Assembly: GCA_945888625.1 (NCBI GenBank)
Contig: CAMDAH010000018.1
Location: 1-48,041, forward strand
DNA length: 48,041 bases
Origin: Chryseobacterium gleum
GTDB taxonomy: Bacteria > Bacteroidota > Bacteroidia > Flavobacteriales_D > Crocinitomicaceae
Direction: 5' to 3'
In this document: positions 1 to 8,838 of the stretch, one piece after another
Layout: each line of letters starts with the position of its first letter
Position numbering within the stretch: the first letter of the stretch is position 1
The notes under the pieces: model-generated
Seen by the model: the letters and a program-made list of their open reading frames with translations, nothing else
Told to the model about the DNA's origin: nothing
The model's database searches: none
Made by a program: the position numbers and the translations under genes

Positions 1-147
1 CACGATGTGGCGATAGGTTGGGATGGATCATACGGAACAGAAGGTTTGGATGCTCAAGCGGGCGTATACACGTATCAAATTCTAGTGAAGATACCCGAAA
101 CAGATGAGCGAAAAATCATCGCTGGTCATGTGAATTTGTTGAGGTAA
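1..147 (+). CDS. C-terminal end of a T9SS type B sorting-domain protein (5' truncated by window)
   Basis: The open frame from base 1 to the TAA at 145-147 encodes 48 residues with the hallmarks of the gliding-motility-associated C-terminal (type B) sorting domain: GWDGSYG, then a VYTYQI strand, and the terminal GHVNLLR. The domain directs outer-membrane transport by the type IX secretion system, leaving the protein on the surface or released. The same ending occurs in the next gene (GHVNLIR), so two such proteins lie in tandem. Nothing can be said about the main body, which is outside the window. Confidence 0.9.
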   Translation, partial: HDVAIGWDGSYGTEGLDAQAGVYTYQILVKIPETDERKIIAGHVNLLR

Positions 148-268
148 AACCTAGCTTTTTTTATCTACGATTTTAATCTTACTATAAAGTAGTAGTGTTA
201 AACGGTCCTAAACTCTAATGGCTAGCCATAAATGGCAACCAATTAACAAAAAATACGTTTTAAAATCG

Positions 269-276
269 TAAATTTG
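269..276 (+). promoter_or_regulatory. Candidate -7 promoter box for the 314-2791 gene
   Basis: TAAATTTG is a perfect match to the Bacteroidota -7 consensus TAnnTTTG and lies 37 bases before the ATG. No clear -33 TTG is present at the usual distance. The rest of the 166-base gap (148-313) shows no gene or strong hairpin. Confidence 0.5.
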
Positions 277-313
277 AAAAATTACGTTTTCATGAAATTT
301 TTAATTCATTGTT

Positions 314-2791
314 ATGTTTAAATTAATTGGGAATAGCCTTAAAGTAAATCTAACAATTTCGTTGTTTTCCTTACTGGCATTTAATCTTTTAGCACAAGTA
401 CCGATTAGTGTTGGTAATCAGCTAAACACGTTTACTTCCATGATTCGCGGGTATCATTTTACAGCCCCCACAAACTTTACAATTTGTGGTTTGCAAGTAC
501 CTAACACTGCAAGTCTCGGTTTACAAACAATTCGTGTAGTACGTTTTAATGCAGCAGCTCCACCCGCATTTCCCGGAAATACGAATGCATTTGTACAATT
601 ATTCACTATAACCAATGCCCCTAATGGGATAATTCCTTGTAATATACCTATTACCGCAGGCCAAATAATTGGGGTGTATGGTGTTCGGGGCGCTTGTGTT
701 AACAGCTACGGCCCACCTAATTTTGTGACAAATATAAATGGATTTAACACCACGTTACAACGAAGCGGTATGCAATCATGCCCAACTCCTGGTGGTGCCC
801 CAATGACAAATATATGGTCAGAAGTTTTTTATAATATAGGTAGAATTAATATGTATATCAATTGTTGTGCTCCTCCGACAGCTACAGCAACAAATACTGG
901 ACCAATATGTGTGGGATCACCACTTTCGCTTTCGGCTTCTCCCACACCAGCAATTCCATTAAACGGGGTGTATACTTACACTTGGACTGGCCCTAACAGC
1001 TTTACTTCGAATCTTCAAAACCCAACAATACTTAACCCCACTATTGCTGCATCGGGCACTTATACGTGTACAATTAATTCCCCATGTGGATCTGTTCAGG
1101 TAAGCACCCAAGTCGTTGTAAACCCAAGTCCAACGGCGACGATAACCAATAATACAGGAGGAAATATAATTGATTGTAACACGCCTGTTATTAACGTAAC
1201 AGCAGGTGGAGGCACAACATACGCATGGGATAACGGCCTCGGAACCAATAATACAGCCTCTATTTCTAACGCGGGTTTATACACAGTAACTGTAACAAAT
1301 GCGCAAGGTTGTACAGATACCGCCTCAATAGCTGTATCAGTTGCACCGACACCAACGATTACTTTTAACGGCGCAACAATTTGTGAAGGTCAGTCTACGA
1401 CATTAAATGCTGCGGTTTCTCCAGCTGGCGGAACGATTGCTTGGAATTCTGGTCAAACAGCCACCACCATAACAGTAAATCCTATTCAAACAACAACTTA
1501 TACTGCGACGTATACGTGGAACGGTTGTTCGGCAGTAGATTCAGCAACAGTTATCGTGAATCTTCAACCAACAGTTTCTGTTAATAGCGATACGATTTGT
1601 AATGGAGATACGACCATGCTCACGGCAACTCCTTCAATTATTGGAGGGACGTACCAGTGGTCGAACAATCAAACCCTTGAATCGATAAACGTTAACCCAG
1701 GCTTGCCGGGAACGACATATTCGGTAGTTTATACCTTACTTGGATGTACAGCACAGGCATCTGGAACAGTAACAGTCAATCCTGTGCCAGTACTTTCTAT
1801 TGCGCCGGTGATTATTTGTTTTGGGGAAACGGCAACACTAACAGCAGTTCCAAATTTACCGGGCGGTTCATTCCTGTGGGCTTCTAGTGGAGAAACAAGC
1901 AGTTCAATAAATGTTACCCCCTTAGTTACAACTAATTATTCTGCTACCTATACATTAACGGGGTGTACAAGTCCAGCTGCTTCAGCTCAGGTTACTGTAA
2001 AACCCCTCCCCTTAATGGAATTTACAGCCGACACTACCTACGGTTGTATACCCTTAAATGTAACTTTCACGCCAAATGTCATGAATCCATCCACTACTTA
2101 TCAGTGGATTTCAAGCAATGGTTTTACAGGTATTGCTGCCCAACCACAAATTTTATACACCGTTGGCGGATGTTATGACGTTAGTGTTATCGGAACCCTA
2201 AATGGTTGTATTGATAGTTCATCTGTAAACGATTATATTTGTGTGCAAAACTATCCTACGGCGGAATTTAATGTTTCAACCTTATTGTTTACGGAAACAT
2301 CTCAATCTGTGGATTTTGAAAACAATAGCTTAGGTGCAACTAGCTATGTATGGGATTTTGGTGATGGCGAGTTTTCAACTGAATTCTCACCCTCTCATTT
2401 ATTCATGGGCACTGGTTCAGGATTTGAAATAACCCTAATTGCTTCAACAAGTATGGGTTGTATAGATAGCACGTCTATTGCTATCGCGCCTCAGCAAGGG
2501 GGGATCTATTACATTCCAAATTCATTCACACCTGATGGAGACATATATAATCAAGTATTTAAACCATTATTCACTGCAGGGTTTGATATTTATCAATACA
2601 ACATGTTAATATACAACCGTTGGGGAGATGTTATTTTTGAGACAAATAATTTAGAAATGGGTTGGGACGGTTCGTTTGGACTAAATGGCAATGATGCTCT
2701 TCCTGGTACTTATACGTATAAAATTAACATTAAAGTACCTGATAACGATGACAGAATGATAATTACAGGTCATGTAAATCTCATTCGATAG
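314..2791 (+). CDS. Secreted T9SS type B protein with Ig-like repeats and a PKD domain
   Basis: An 825-residue surface or secreted protein. Residues 1-27 form a signal peptide ending in LLAQ. A domain of about 160 residues that I do not recognise follows, including a paired-cysteine stretch (YINCCAPP near 190). Residues about 190-620 hold repeated Ig-like/SprB-like modules, each starting with a motif like ICxGxxxxLxA and ending in TVxVNPxP, which suggests a rod-like adhesin. A PKD domain with WDFGDGEFS sits near 680. From about 730 to the end is the type B sorting domain (YIPNSFTPDGD, YNRWGDVIFE, GWDGSFG, final GHVNLIR). No catalytic motif is visible. Role inferred: adhesion or surface-layer component. 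Confidence 0.85.
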   Translation: MFKLIGNSLKVNLTISLFSLLAFNLLAQVPISVGNQLNTFTSMIRGYHFTAPTNFTICGLQVPNTASLGLQTIRVVRFNAAAPPAFPGNTNAFVQLFTITNAPNGIIPCNIPITAGQIIGVYGVRGACVNSYGPPNFVTNINGFNTTLQRSGMQSCPTPGGAPMTNIWSEVFYNIGRINMYINCCAPPTATATNTGPICVGSPLSLSASPTPAIPLNGVYTYTWTGPNSFTSNLQNPTILNPTIAASGTYTCTINSPCGSVQVSTQVVVNPSPTATITNNTGGNIIDCNTPVINVTAGGGTTYAWDNGLGTNNTASISNAGLYTVTVTNAQGCTDTASIAVSVAPTPTITFNGATICEGQSTTLNAAVSPAGGTIAWNSGQTATTITVNPIQTTTYTATYTWNGCSAVDSATVIVNLQPTVSVNSDTICNGDTTMLTATPSIIGGTYQWSNNQTLESINVNPGLPGTTYSVVYTLLGCTAQASGTVTVNPVPVLSIAPVIICFGETATLTAVPNLPGGSFLWASSGETSSSINVTPLVTTNYSATYTLTGCTSPAASAQVTVKPLPLMEFTADTTYGCIPLNVTFTPNVMNPSTTYQWISSNGFTGIAAQPQILYTVGGCYDVSVIGTLNGCIDSSSVNDYICVQNYPTAEFNVSTLLFTETSQSVDFENNSLGATSYVWDFGDGEFSTEFSPSHLFMGTGSGFEITLIASTSMGCIDSTSIAIAPQQGGIYYIPNSFTPDGDIYNQVFKPLFTAGFDIYQYNMLIYNRWGDVIFETNNLEMGWDGSFGLNGNDALPGTYTYKINIKVPDNDDRMIITGHVNLIR

Positions 2792-2973
2792 TTGCTTCCT
2801 CCTAGAACTTTAACGTGTAACGTTTTAGAATATAACAAAACCAACTATTGATAGCTTGTTGGTAAGATCTTTTGGTAAATTATTATATTATTTAGCACGA
2901 ATAATTCAAAAAGCGCGTTGGTATAATAAATAATTAACTGCGCTGGTATTTTTAAACAGAATCTTAATTTCCT

Positions 2974-3536
2974 AGAAAAAAGCAACTGTTATTGGTTGAT
3001 AATAATCAACAATCTCTAGTAGCCTTAAGTCATTATTTTACAAATTTAGGGCATGAGGTTTTTTTGTTATCGACCTTTACAGAGACTCTTATCCAGTTGT
3101 CATTCAAGCCCCACAGATTTGATTTTGTTATTGTAAATATTGCAAAAGTTGAATCAGATGATTTTTCTTTCATAAAGAAAATTAGGAGCTAAGAATGTTT
3201 ACAATATGGCGATGACATCAGATTTATTTAAAAAAAAGTCAATGTCGCTTGTGCAGCGATCTGAGTTTCGACGTTGAAATATGCCTACTCTATGTTCACC
3301 ATCGCACTATTAAACTGACACCGAAGTCAAATCAATTGTTATATTTGCTTTATAGTAATAATAATACATTGGTTAGTAGAAAAGAGGCGCTTGAAAAGAT
3401 TTTTGGGACCGACACTTATTACAACGGACGAAGCATGGACGTTTATATTTCAAAATTACGGAAGATATTGGAGGTGTATATTAGTATAAAAATAATCACG
3501 CTTCATCGCCTTGGGTTTAAACTAACAATTAATTAA
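2974..3536 (+). pseudogene. Decayed OmpR/PhoB-type response regulator
   Basis: Two fragments in different frames reconstruct a broken two-component regulator. The first (2974-3192) reads KKQLLLVDNNQQ, then FDFVIVNIAKV and FIKKIRS, the N-terminal half of a receiver domain; the phospho-acceptor aspartate position (normally VLLDI) is asparagine. After a stop at 3190 comes a remnant, LQYGDDIRFI, resembling the GADDYI motif, and another stop at 3229. Roughly 30-40 residues of the receiver appear lost. The second open frame (3249-3536) is a nearly intact winged-helix domain: KLTPKSNQLLYLL, LVSRKEALEKIFG, GRSMDVYISKLRKIL, GFKLTIN. No ATG starts either part. No sensor kinase is nearby. The winged-helix piece might still be translated from TTG 3249, but a working regulator is unlikely. 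Confidence 0.8.
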
Positions 3537-3551
3537 GCCCCATTACTTTAA

Positions 3552-5018
3552 ATGCAGAAGCAATTTTTTTCCAGTCTTTTTTTAACAGTATTTTTAAATT
3601 TATTAATAAAGCCGATAGCCATTTTTGCAATTGATGCAACTGTTCAAAATAGAGTGGGGCAAGCGGAATACGGCCTTTATTTTACCCTACTTAATTTAAC
3701 GGTAATTTTCAATATTTTTCTCGATTTCGGGATAAATAACTACACAACCAAGATGATCGCGCAAAACCCTTTACAAACGGGAGCTTATTTTGGCAATTTA
3801 ATGGCTTTCCGATTTGTTTTATTTGTACTGTATTGCATTGTCGTTTTTTCAATTGCTTTTCTTTTAGGCTACCAATGGCGAGAGTTTTATTTGTTGTTTT
3901 TTCTTGTTTTTAATCAACTGTTGATTTTATCCATTGCATTTTTTAGAAGCCACTTTTCTGGGCTTCATCTTTTTAAAATAGACGCTATTATTTCTGTTCT
4001 TGACAAAGCGCTCCTAATTGTATTAGCTGGTGCAATTTTGATTGTATTAAAAGGAAATTTTAATAAGATTGATTGGTTTGTATATACTCAAACAGGTTGT
4101 TATTTTGCCACCTTTGTGATAGCTGTTTTTTTGCTCCGAAAAAAAATAAACGGGCCACTATTAAGATGGAGCCCGGTGTCAAGTCTTTTGATCATAAAAA
4201 AAAGTTTCCCATACGCTTTACTTGTTTTACTTATGTTGTTATACAGCAGAAGCGATGCTGTTCTTTTAGAACGACTTCATGAAAATGGACGTTTAGAAGC
4301 TGGTTATTATGCTCAGGGCTATAAATGGTTAGATGCATTTTATATGTTCGGGATGATATTCGCAAGCCTTTTATTTCCTATGTTTTCTCGCTTACTGAAG
4401 GAGGCGCCTAAAGAGGTTGTTGTGCTACTTAAAACGTCTGGTAATTTATTGATTGGTGGTGCGATAGTTATAGTTGCCATAACAACGTTTAATGCGGAGT
4501 GGTTGTTAGCCCTTATCTATACTAATGTAAACGAAAGTTCAATATTTTCTTTTTGTCTTTTGATGATCTGTTTTATTCCGATAAGTATGAATTTCATATT
4601 TGGCACTCTTATGACAGCTAATGGTAGTCTTAAAACGTTAAATATTATCTCTTTTATTGGTGTGGTCATAAACGTATCAATTAATAGTTGTTTATTACCT
4701 ACCTTAGGTGCAAAAGGAGCCGCAATTTCTGCGCTCATCACGCATTGCTTTGTCGCATCTATTCAGTTTTACTTCGCTTCTAGGATTATTTCATTTCGAA
4801 TCATTTTAAATGATTTTATAAGGTACTTGTTATTAATAGGAATTTTGATTTGTAGTGGTTTGGTAACGATTTATTTTATCTTACCTCATACATTAATTGT
4901 TTTGCTACAACTTTTTCTTGGGGGTACATTATTGGTTGTTTTGTCTTTTATTGATGTCAAACAACTTAAGACAATTTCATTTTTTAAGCAACTAAACAAT
5001 AATTCTCCTAACAGCTAG
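3552..5018 (+). CDS. Polysaccharide flippase (Wzx/MATE-like, MOP superfamily)
   Basis: A 488-residue polytopic membrane protein with about 12-14 hydrophobic segments, in the size range of oligosaccharide flippases. The N-terminus has the pattern of polysaccharide export proteins: a first helix, then QAEYGLYFTLLNL and a later helix with DFGINNY. A conserved-looking loop reads RSDAVLLERL near residue 235. Such proteins move lipid-linked sugar repeat units across the inner membrane. It is followed by a Wzz-like and a Wzy/WaaL-like gene on the same strand, which supports a surface-polysaccharide role. Substrate unknown; no glycosyltransferases are present nearby. Confidence 0.85.
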   Translation: MQKQFFSSLFLTVFLNLLIKPIAIFAIDATVQNRVGQAEYGLYFTLLNLTVIFNIFLDFGINNYTTKMIAQNPLQTGAYFGNLMAFRFVLFVLYCIVVFSIAFLLGYQWREFYLLFFLVFNQLLILSIAFFRSHFSGLHLFKIDAIISVLDKALLIVLAGAILIVLKGNFNKIDWFVYTQTGCYFATFVIAVFLLRKKINGPLLRWSPVSSLLIIKKSFPYALLVLLMLLYSRSDAVLLERLHENGRLEAGYYAQGYKWLDAFYMFGMIFASLLFPMFSRLLKEAPKEVVVLLKTSGNLLIGGAIVIVAITTFNAEWLLALIYTNVNESSIFSFCLLMICFIPISMNFIFGTLMTANGSLKTLNIISFIGVVINVSINSCLLPTLGAKGAAISALITHCFVASIQFYFASRIISFRIILNDFIRYLLLIGILICSGLVTIYFILPHTLIVLLQLFLGGTLLVVLSFIDVKQLKTISFFKQLNNNSPNS

Positions 5019-5042
5019 TTAAGACAAATCTTTAAAATAGCT

Positions 5043-5050
5043 TAACTTCG
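5043..5050 (+). promoter_or_regulatory. Weak candidate -7 box before the Wzz-like gene
   Basis: TAACTTCG differs at one base from TAnnTTTG and lies 18 bases before the ATG at 5069. Without it, the gene would depend on read-through from the flippase 50 bases upstream. Confidence 0.3.
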
Positions 5051-5068
5051 CCCTAAATTATAGCTAGC

Positions 5069-6058
5069 ATGGAAAACAACAACCCCGAATTAGTTCAAAG
5101 TCAACAGACTTTGCTTCGTTTTATTCTCTCTAAAAGAAAACCCATAATTATTATTAGCAGTTTTATTTGCTTGGGCTCTATTGTAGTAAGTTTATTAATG
5201 ACACCTTTGTACTTATCAACGGCTATTGTATTTCCTGCCGCAACGAGTAGCGTATCATTTTCTGAGCAGCGAAATGCGAAATCAGCAGCAATGGATTTCG
5301 GTGAAGATGAACAAACAGAGCAGTTGGTTCAAATTTTACAATCTTCAAGAATTAGGGATAAAATTGTATATCAGTTTGACTTGATGAAACATTATGGCAT
5401 TGCCTCTACGGATATTAATAAAAATTATAAATTGACCAATGAGTACAATGGACATTTTTCGTTTGAAAGAACTCGCTATGGATCAATAAAAATTGACGTG
5501 TTAGACGAAGATCCAAAACTTGCTGCCGCCATGGCAAATAAAATCGTGGACTTTATAGATACCGTAAAAAATGACATGATACTTGAACGAACTATACCTG
5601 CATTTGAGGTAAATCGTCGAAAGAAGGCGCAAATGGAACGAGAAAGAGATTCTGTTCTCAACTGCCTAGATAGCCTTGCTAATCTTGGTGTAATTGCGCT
5701 AGATGTTCGCTCCAACTTGTTTCAGGCCTACGTTGATTCCAAAAATCCCGCCGACCGTGCTGAATTAAAGAGGAAAATAGAAGTAAATATGAAGTATGGC
5801 GCAAAATACGATGGTCTTGAATATATACGAAATGAGAAAACCGTCAAATTAGAGGATTTTCGCATATCATATGAGCAGGCGGAGTCTGACGCCAACACAA
5901 AATTTAATCACAAGTTCATTGTGGAGCGAGCAGTCGTTGCAGATAGAAAGGAAAAGCCAAAGCGAATGATAATTGTCTTTATGGCAACTATTTCAGGGGT
6001 TGTTTTATCAATTTTCTGTTTGCTTTTTATTGAAAAGTTTAAAGCGTTTTCAAAGTAA
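5069..6058 (+). CDS. Wzz-like polysaccharide chain-length determinant / co-polymerase
   Basis: A 329-residue inner-membrane protein with the topology of chain-length regulators: a cytoplasmic N-terminus, a first transmembrane helix at about 29-50, a long periplasmic domain with charged, probably coiled-coil helices (about 170-280), and a second helix near 300-322 preceded by KEKPKRMI. The LYLSTAIVFPA segment after the first helix matches the Wzz N-terminal domain. No tyrosine-kinase domain is fused. Its place between a flippase and an O-antigen-ligase-like protein agrees with control of polymer length in a Wzx/Wzy pathway. It ends six bases before the next start, so co-translation is likely. 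Confidence 0.8.
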   Translation: MENNNPELVQSQQTLLRFILSKRKPIIIISSFICLGSIVVSLLMTPLYLSTAIVFPAATSSVSFSEQRNAKSAAMDFGEDEQTEQLVQILQSSRIRDKIVYQFDLMKHYGIASTDINKNYKLTNEYNGHFSFERTRYGSIKIDVLDEDPKLAAAMANKIVDFIDTVKNDMILERTIPAFEVNRRKKAQMERERDSVLNCLDSLANLGVIALDVRSNLFQAYVDSKNPADRAELKRKIEVNMKYGAKYDGLEYIRNEKTVKLEDFRISYEQAESDANTKFNHKFIVERAVVADRKEKPKRMIIVFMATISGVVLSIFCLLFIEKFKAFSK

Positions 6059-6063
6059 GCAAG

Positions 6064-7509
6064 TTGCCAGCGCTAACAAATAGATATGCCGTAGTCATTG
6101 GGGTTCTACTAAGTCTCGCATTTGGGGTTTCATTGTATTATGACGCTCCCTATCTATTTATTATTTCTCCATTACTTGCCGTGATTTACTTTACTGTGTT
6201 TTATACTGAAAACACTTTTTTATCGCTTGCTTTGTTGGCACCCTTATCTGTTAATATAGAGGAATACACGCAAAACATCGGGCTTTACATCCCTACAGAG
6301 CCCATATTATTTGGTTTATTACTGCTCTTGTGTGCTACACAAATTAAGGCCCCGTTTTTAGCTAAAGAAACGTGGAAGCACCCGATTATTTACACGTGGC
6401 TAATTTTATTAACATGGATTTTTATTACCTCTGTTTCCAGCTCTAATCCTATTATTTCATTTAAGTTTTTAATTGTTAAATGTTGGTTTATTGTTCCTTT
6501 ATTGTTTTTTGGAACGTATTTCTTTCGGCGTGAGAAAAACATAAAGCTATTTTTTATGCTACTTACAATCGGCGTTTCAATAACAGCTTTATACACGATT
6601 ATTCATCATGCAAGCTATGGATTTGGCGAAAAAGAAAGTCATTGGGTTATGTATCCTTTTTTTAAGGATCACACCATATACGGTGCGATAGTCGCACTTA
6701 CAATCCCCTTAGCTTTTGCACTGTTATTCATCGTAAAACAAAAGCCGCTAACACAGTTTTTATTGTTACTGATGTTTGTAATACTATTGTTAGGACTTTA
6801 TTTTTCTTATACACGCGCAGCATGGCTGAGTATAATTTTATCCATCGTTGTTGCCTTTGTTGTTCATATAAAAGTGAAAAAACAATACATTATTTCCGTG
6901 GGAGTTGTTTTTTTATTGGCAATTGCACTTAAATGGGATTCCATACAGTTTGAGTTGTCTCGAAACAAACAAGAACACACAACTGAAAACTTTAGTGAGC
7001 GACTGCAAAGTGCTGGTAACGTAACTAGCGACGCTTCAAACCTTGAGCGAATTAATAGATGGTCTTGTGCGGTAGATATGTTTATGGAACGCCCAATTGT
7101 TGGTTTTGGGCCGGGGACCTATTCATTTGAGTATGCAAGATTTCAGTCGCCTGAAAACGTAACAATAATTTCTACAAACTTTGGTGATTTAGGTAATGCG
7201 CATAGTGAATACCTTAGTTTTTTATCAGAAACGGGTTTGCCAGGGCTACTGTTTTTTGTCGCATTTATTTTTACTGTTTTTTATTCTGCTGTAAATTTAT
7301 ACTACCAAACATCTCATCTGGAAACGCATAAAAAAATTATTATAATGGCGATTATAGTTTCTTTATCTACCTATTTTATTCACGCCTTTTTAAATAATTT
7401 TTTGGATACCGATAAGGCAGCGGTTCCTGTTTTTTGCCTGTGCGCAATAATCGCTTCTTTGGATTTGAATAAAAAACTATCGATTAATCCAGAGAGAAGG
7501 GTTCAATGA
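6064..7509 (+). CDS. O-antigen ligase / Wzy polymerase family membrane protein
   Basis: A 481-residue protein with about 12 predicted membrane helices and a large periplasmic loop in the C-terminal half (about 300-390), as in the WaaL/Wzy family. The loop contains ERINRWSCAVDMFMERPIVG, GFGPGTYSFEY and, at its end, NAHSEYLSFLSETGLPG, the typical Wzy_C signature with its conserved histidine. Such proteins polymerise or ligate surface polysaccharide units. I use TTG 6064 because it follows the Wzz-like stop directly and precedes the first helix; no ATG lies near. Its last 33 bases overlap the convergent EnvC-like gene. Polymerase and ligase cannot be separated by reading. Confidence 0.8.
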   Translation: MPALTNRYAVVIGVLLSLAFGVSLYYDAPYLFIISPLLAVIYFTVFYTENTFLSLALLAPLSVNIEEYTQNIGLYIPTEPILFGLLLLLCATQIKAPFLAKETWKHPIIYTWLILLTWIFITSVSSSNPIISFKFLIVKCWFIVPLLFFGTYFFRREKNIKLFFMLLTIGVSITALYTIIHHASYGFGEKESHWVMYPFFKDHTIYGAIVALTIPLAFALLFIVKQKPLTQFLLLLMFVILLLGLYFSYTRAAWLSIILSIVVAFVVHIKVKKQYIISVGVVFLLAIALKWDSIQFELSRNKQEHTTENFSERLQSAGNVTSDASNLERINRWSCAVDMFMERPIVGFGPGTYSFEYARFQSPENVTIISTNFGDLGNAHSEYLSFLSETGLPGLLFFVAFIFTVFYSAVNLYYQTSHLETHKKIIIMAIIVSLSTYFIHAFLNNFLDTDKAAVPVFCLCAIIASLDLNKKLSINPERRVQ

Positions 7510-8838
7510 TTGCGTTCCACTTCCGACAATCAAGTGGATTTCAAAGTGTAAAATGGAAAACGTTTCATCTTCTAGCATAACGGTCCCTAAATTTTGCTTT
7601 GAACTAATTTTATCCCCCACTTTCACGTATGTATTTTGTAGATTGCTATAAACAGAGCGGTAATTCCCGTGTTTTATAATCACAACTTTGCCAGCCCCAT
7701 TTACATTAATTACAGCGCTTACTACACCTTCAAATACAGACCGGGCTGTTGAATTTCCTGCACAAGTAATATCTATTCCATTATTATTTGTGTAAACACC
7801 CGCTAAAGTTGGATGCGCATTTTTACCAAATTTTTCAGTAATGCTTCCATTTGAAACTGGTGAGGGAAGCCTTCCTTTATTGCTCTCGAAATTTTTTCCT
7901 ATAACATTTCCTTCAGAAGAAATTGGCGCATCAGATTTTACTGTTTTTGGGATTTCAAATTCTTCTTCGTTGACAGGATTTTTTTCCGTGTTTTTTTTTG
8001 GCGTTTTATCAACGGCTTCTTTTTTATTGGTTATTTCTTTTTTTCTAGCTTCTTCTTTCTTTCTAGCCTCTTCTTTTTTTCTAGCCTCTTCTTTTTTGCG
8101 CTCAATTTCCTGACTTGCTGCAATTTCTGATCTTATTGCAGCGTTTATTTTATTTTTTAGTTCTTCTTTCTTTCGTTCATTATCTTTTAAAAGCGCAAAA
8201 AGTTTCTCTTCTTCGGCTTTGAAGTTTTTGTAGTTATCTTCTTTGAGACTTTTATCATGTGCTATTTTTTCACATTCTCCTTTTTTTTCATTTAGAGCAG
8301 TTTCTTTGTCGGTTTTCTCGTCTTTAATATTTTCAATCTCTGTAGTAATTAAACCGTGATGGAGTTTTATAAGACTTACTTGTTTGCGTTGTAAACCAGC
8401 GACTTTTTTAAGGTATAAATGCCGTTTTTGTGCTTCGTTGTAGGAACTAGACGAAAGTAAGAACATGAGTTTTCCGACTTTATTTCGGTTTTTGTATGCG
8501 AAAAAGATCATTTTTTTATACTGTGTTTTTAATTTCGCTAAGCGATTCTGCAAACGCTTCATTTCATTCTCTTTTTCAAGCACTTTGATTTCTGCAATAC
8601 GCACTTGTCCATCATATATTTTTACCAGTTCTTCCCTATTTTTGATTTGATTATCTAATAATTTTAGTTCTGCGAAAGAATTTTTGGCGTTGCTTTTAAC
8701 TTTGTTTAATAGGGTTTTTGTTTGTGAAATTTTCTTTTCAATTATTTTCTGTTCTTTTCGCAACTTATCACTTTTTGCCTGACCTACTGCAAATACACCA
8801 AGGTGTAACATGATTAATAAGTTAATTACACGTTGCAT
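7477..8838 (-). CDS. EnvC-like murein hydrolase activator (degenerate M23 domain)
   Basis: A 453-residue exported protein: signal peptide (1-19, ending VGQA), long coiled coil (about 20-250), a charged linker with three RKKEEA hexapeptide repeats, and a C-terminal LytM/M23 domain (about 325-450). Ligand positions of active M23 peptidases look replaced: the H-x3-D motif reads NNNGID, and the HxH motif reads ILHFEI with only the second histidine. This matches EnvC-type activators, which stimulate amidases rather than cut peptidoglycan. It is the last gene of a five-gene operon; its start overlaps the DUF4292 gene by 17 bases and its 3' end overlaps the Wzy-like gene. Confidence 0.85.
   Translation of the reverse strand: MQRVINLLIMLHLGVFAVGQAKSDKLRKEQKIIEKKISQTKTLLNKVKSNAKNSFAELKLLDNQIKNREELVKIYDGQVRIAEIKVLEKENEMKRLQNRLAKLKTQYKKMIFFAYKNRNKVGKLMFLLSSSSYNEAQKRHLYLKKVAGLQRKQVSLIKLHHGLITTEIENIKDEKTDKETALNEKKGECEKIAHDKSLKEDNYKNFKAEEEKLFALLKDNERKKEELKNKINAAIRSEIAASQEIERKKEEARKKEEARKKEEARKKEITNKKEAVDKTPKKNTEKNPVNEEEFEIPKTVKSDAPISSEGNVIGKNFESNKGRLPSPVSNGSITEKFGKNAHPTLAGVYTNNNGIDITCAGNSTARSVFEGVVSAVINVNGAGKVVIIKHGNYRSVYSNLQNTYVKVGDKISSKQNLGTVMLEDETFSILHFEIHLIVGSGTQSLNPSLWINR
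8045..8098 (-). repeat. Three tandem 18-bp repeats inside the EnvC-like gene
   Basis: Units 8045-8062, 8063-8080 and 8081-8098 are near-identical on the + strand (ctagcctcttcttttttt type) and encode the RKKEEA hexapeptide three times in the linker between coiled coil and M23 domain. In-frame copy-number change by slippage is plausible and would alter linker length only. Confidence 0.85.

Noticed and set aside
7841..8113. + strand 90-codon Phe/Ser-rich frame opposite the EnvC-like gene
   Set aside because: It is the reverse of the Lys/Glu-rich linker repeats; low complexity and no start context.
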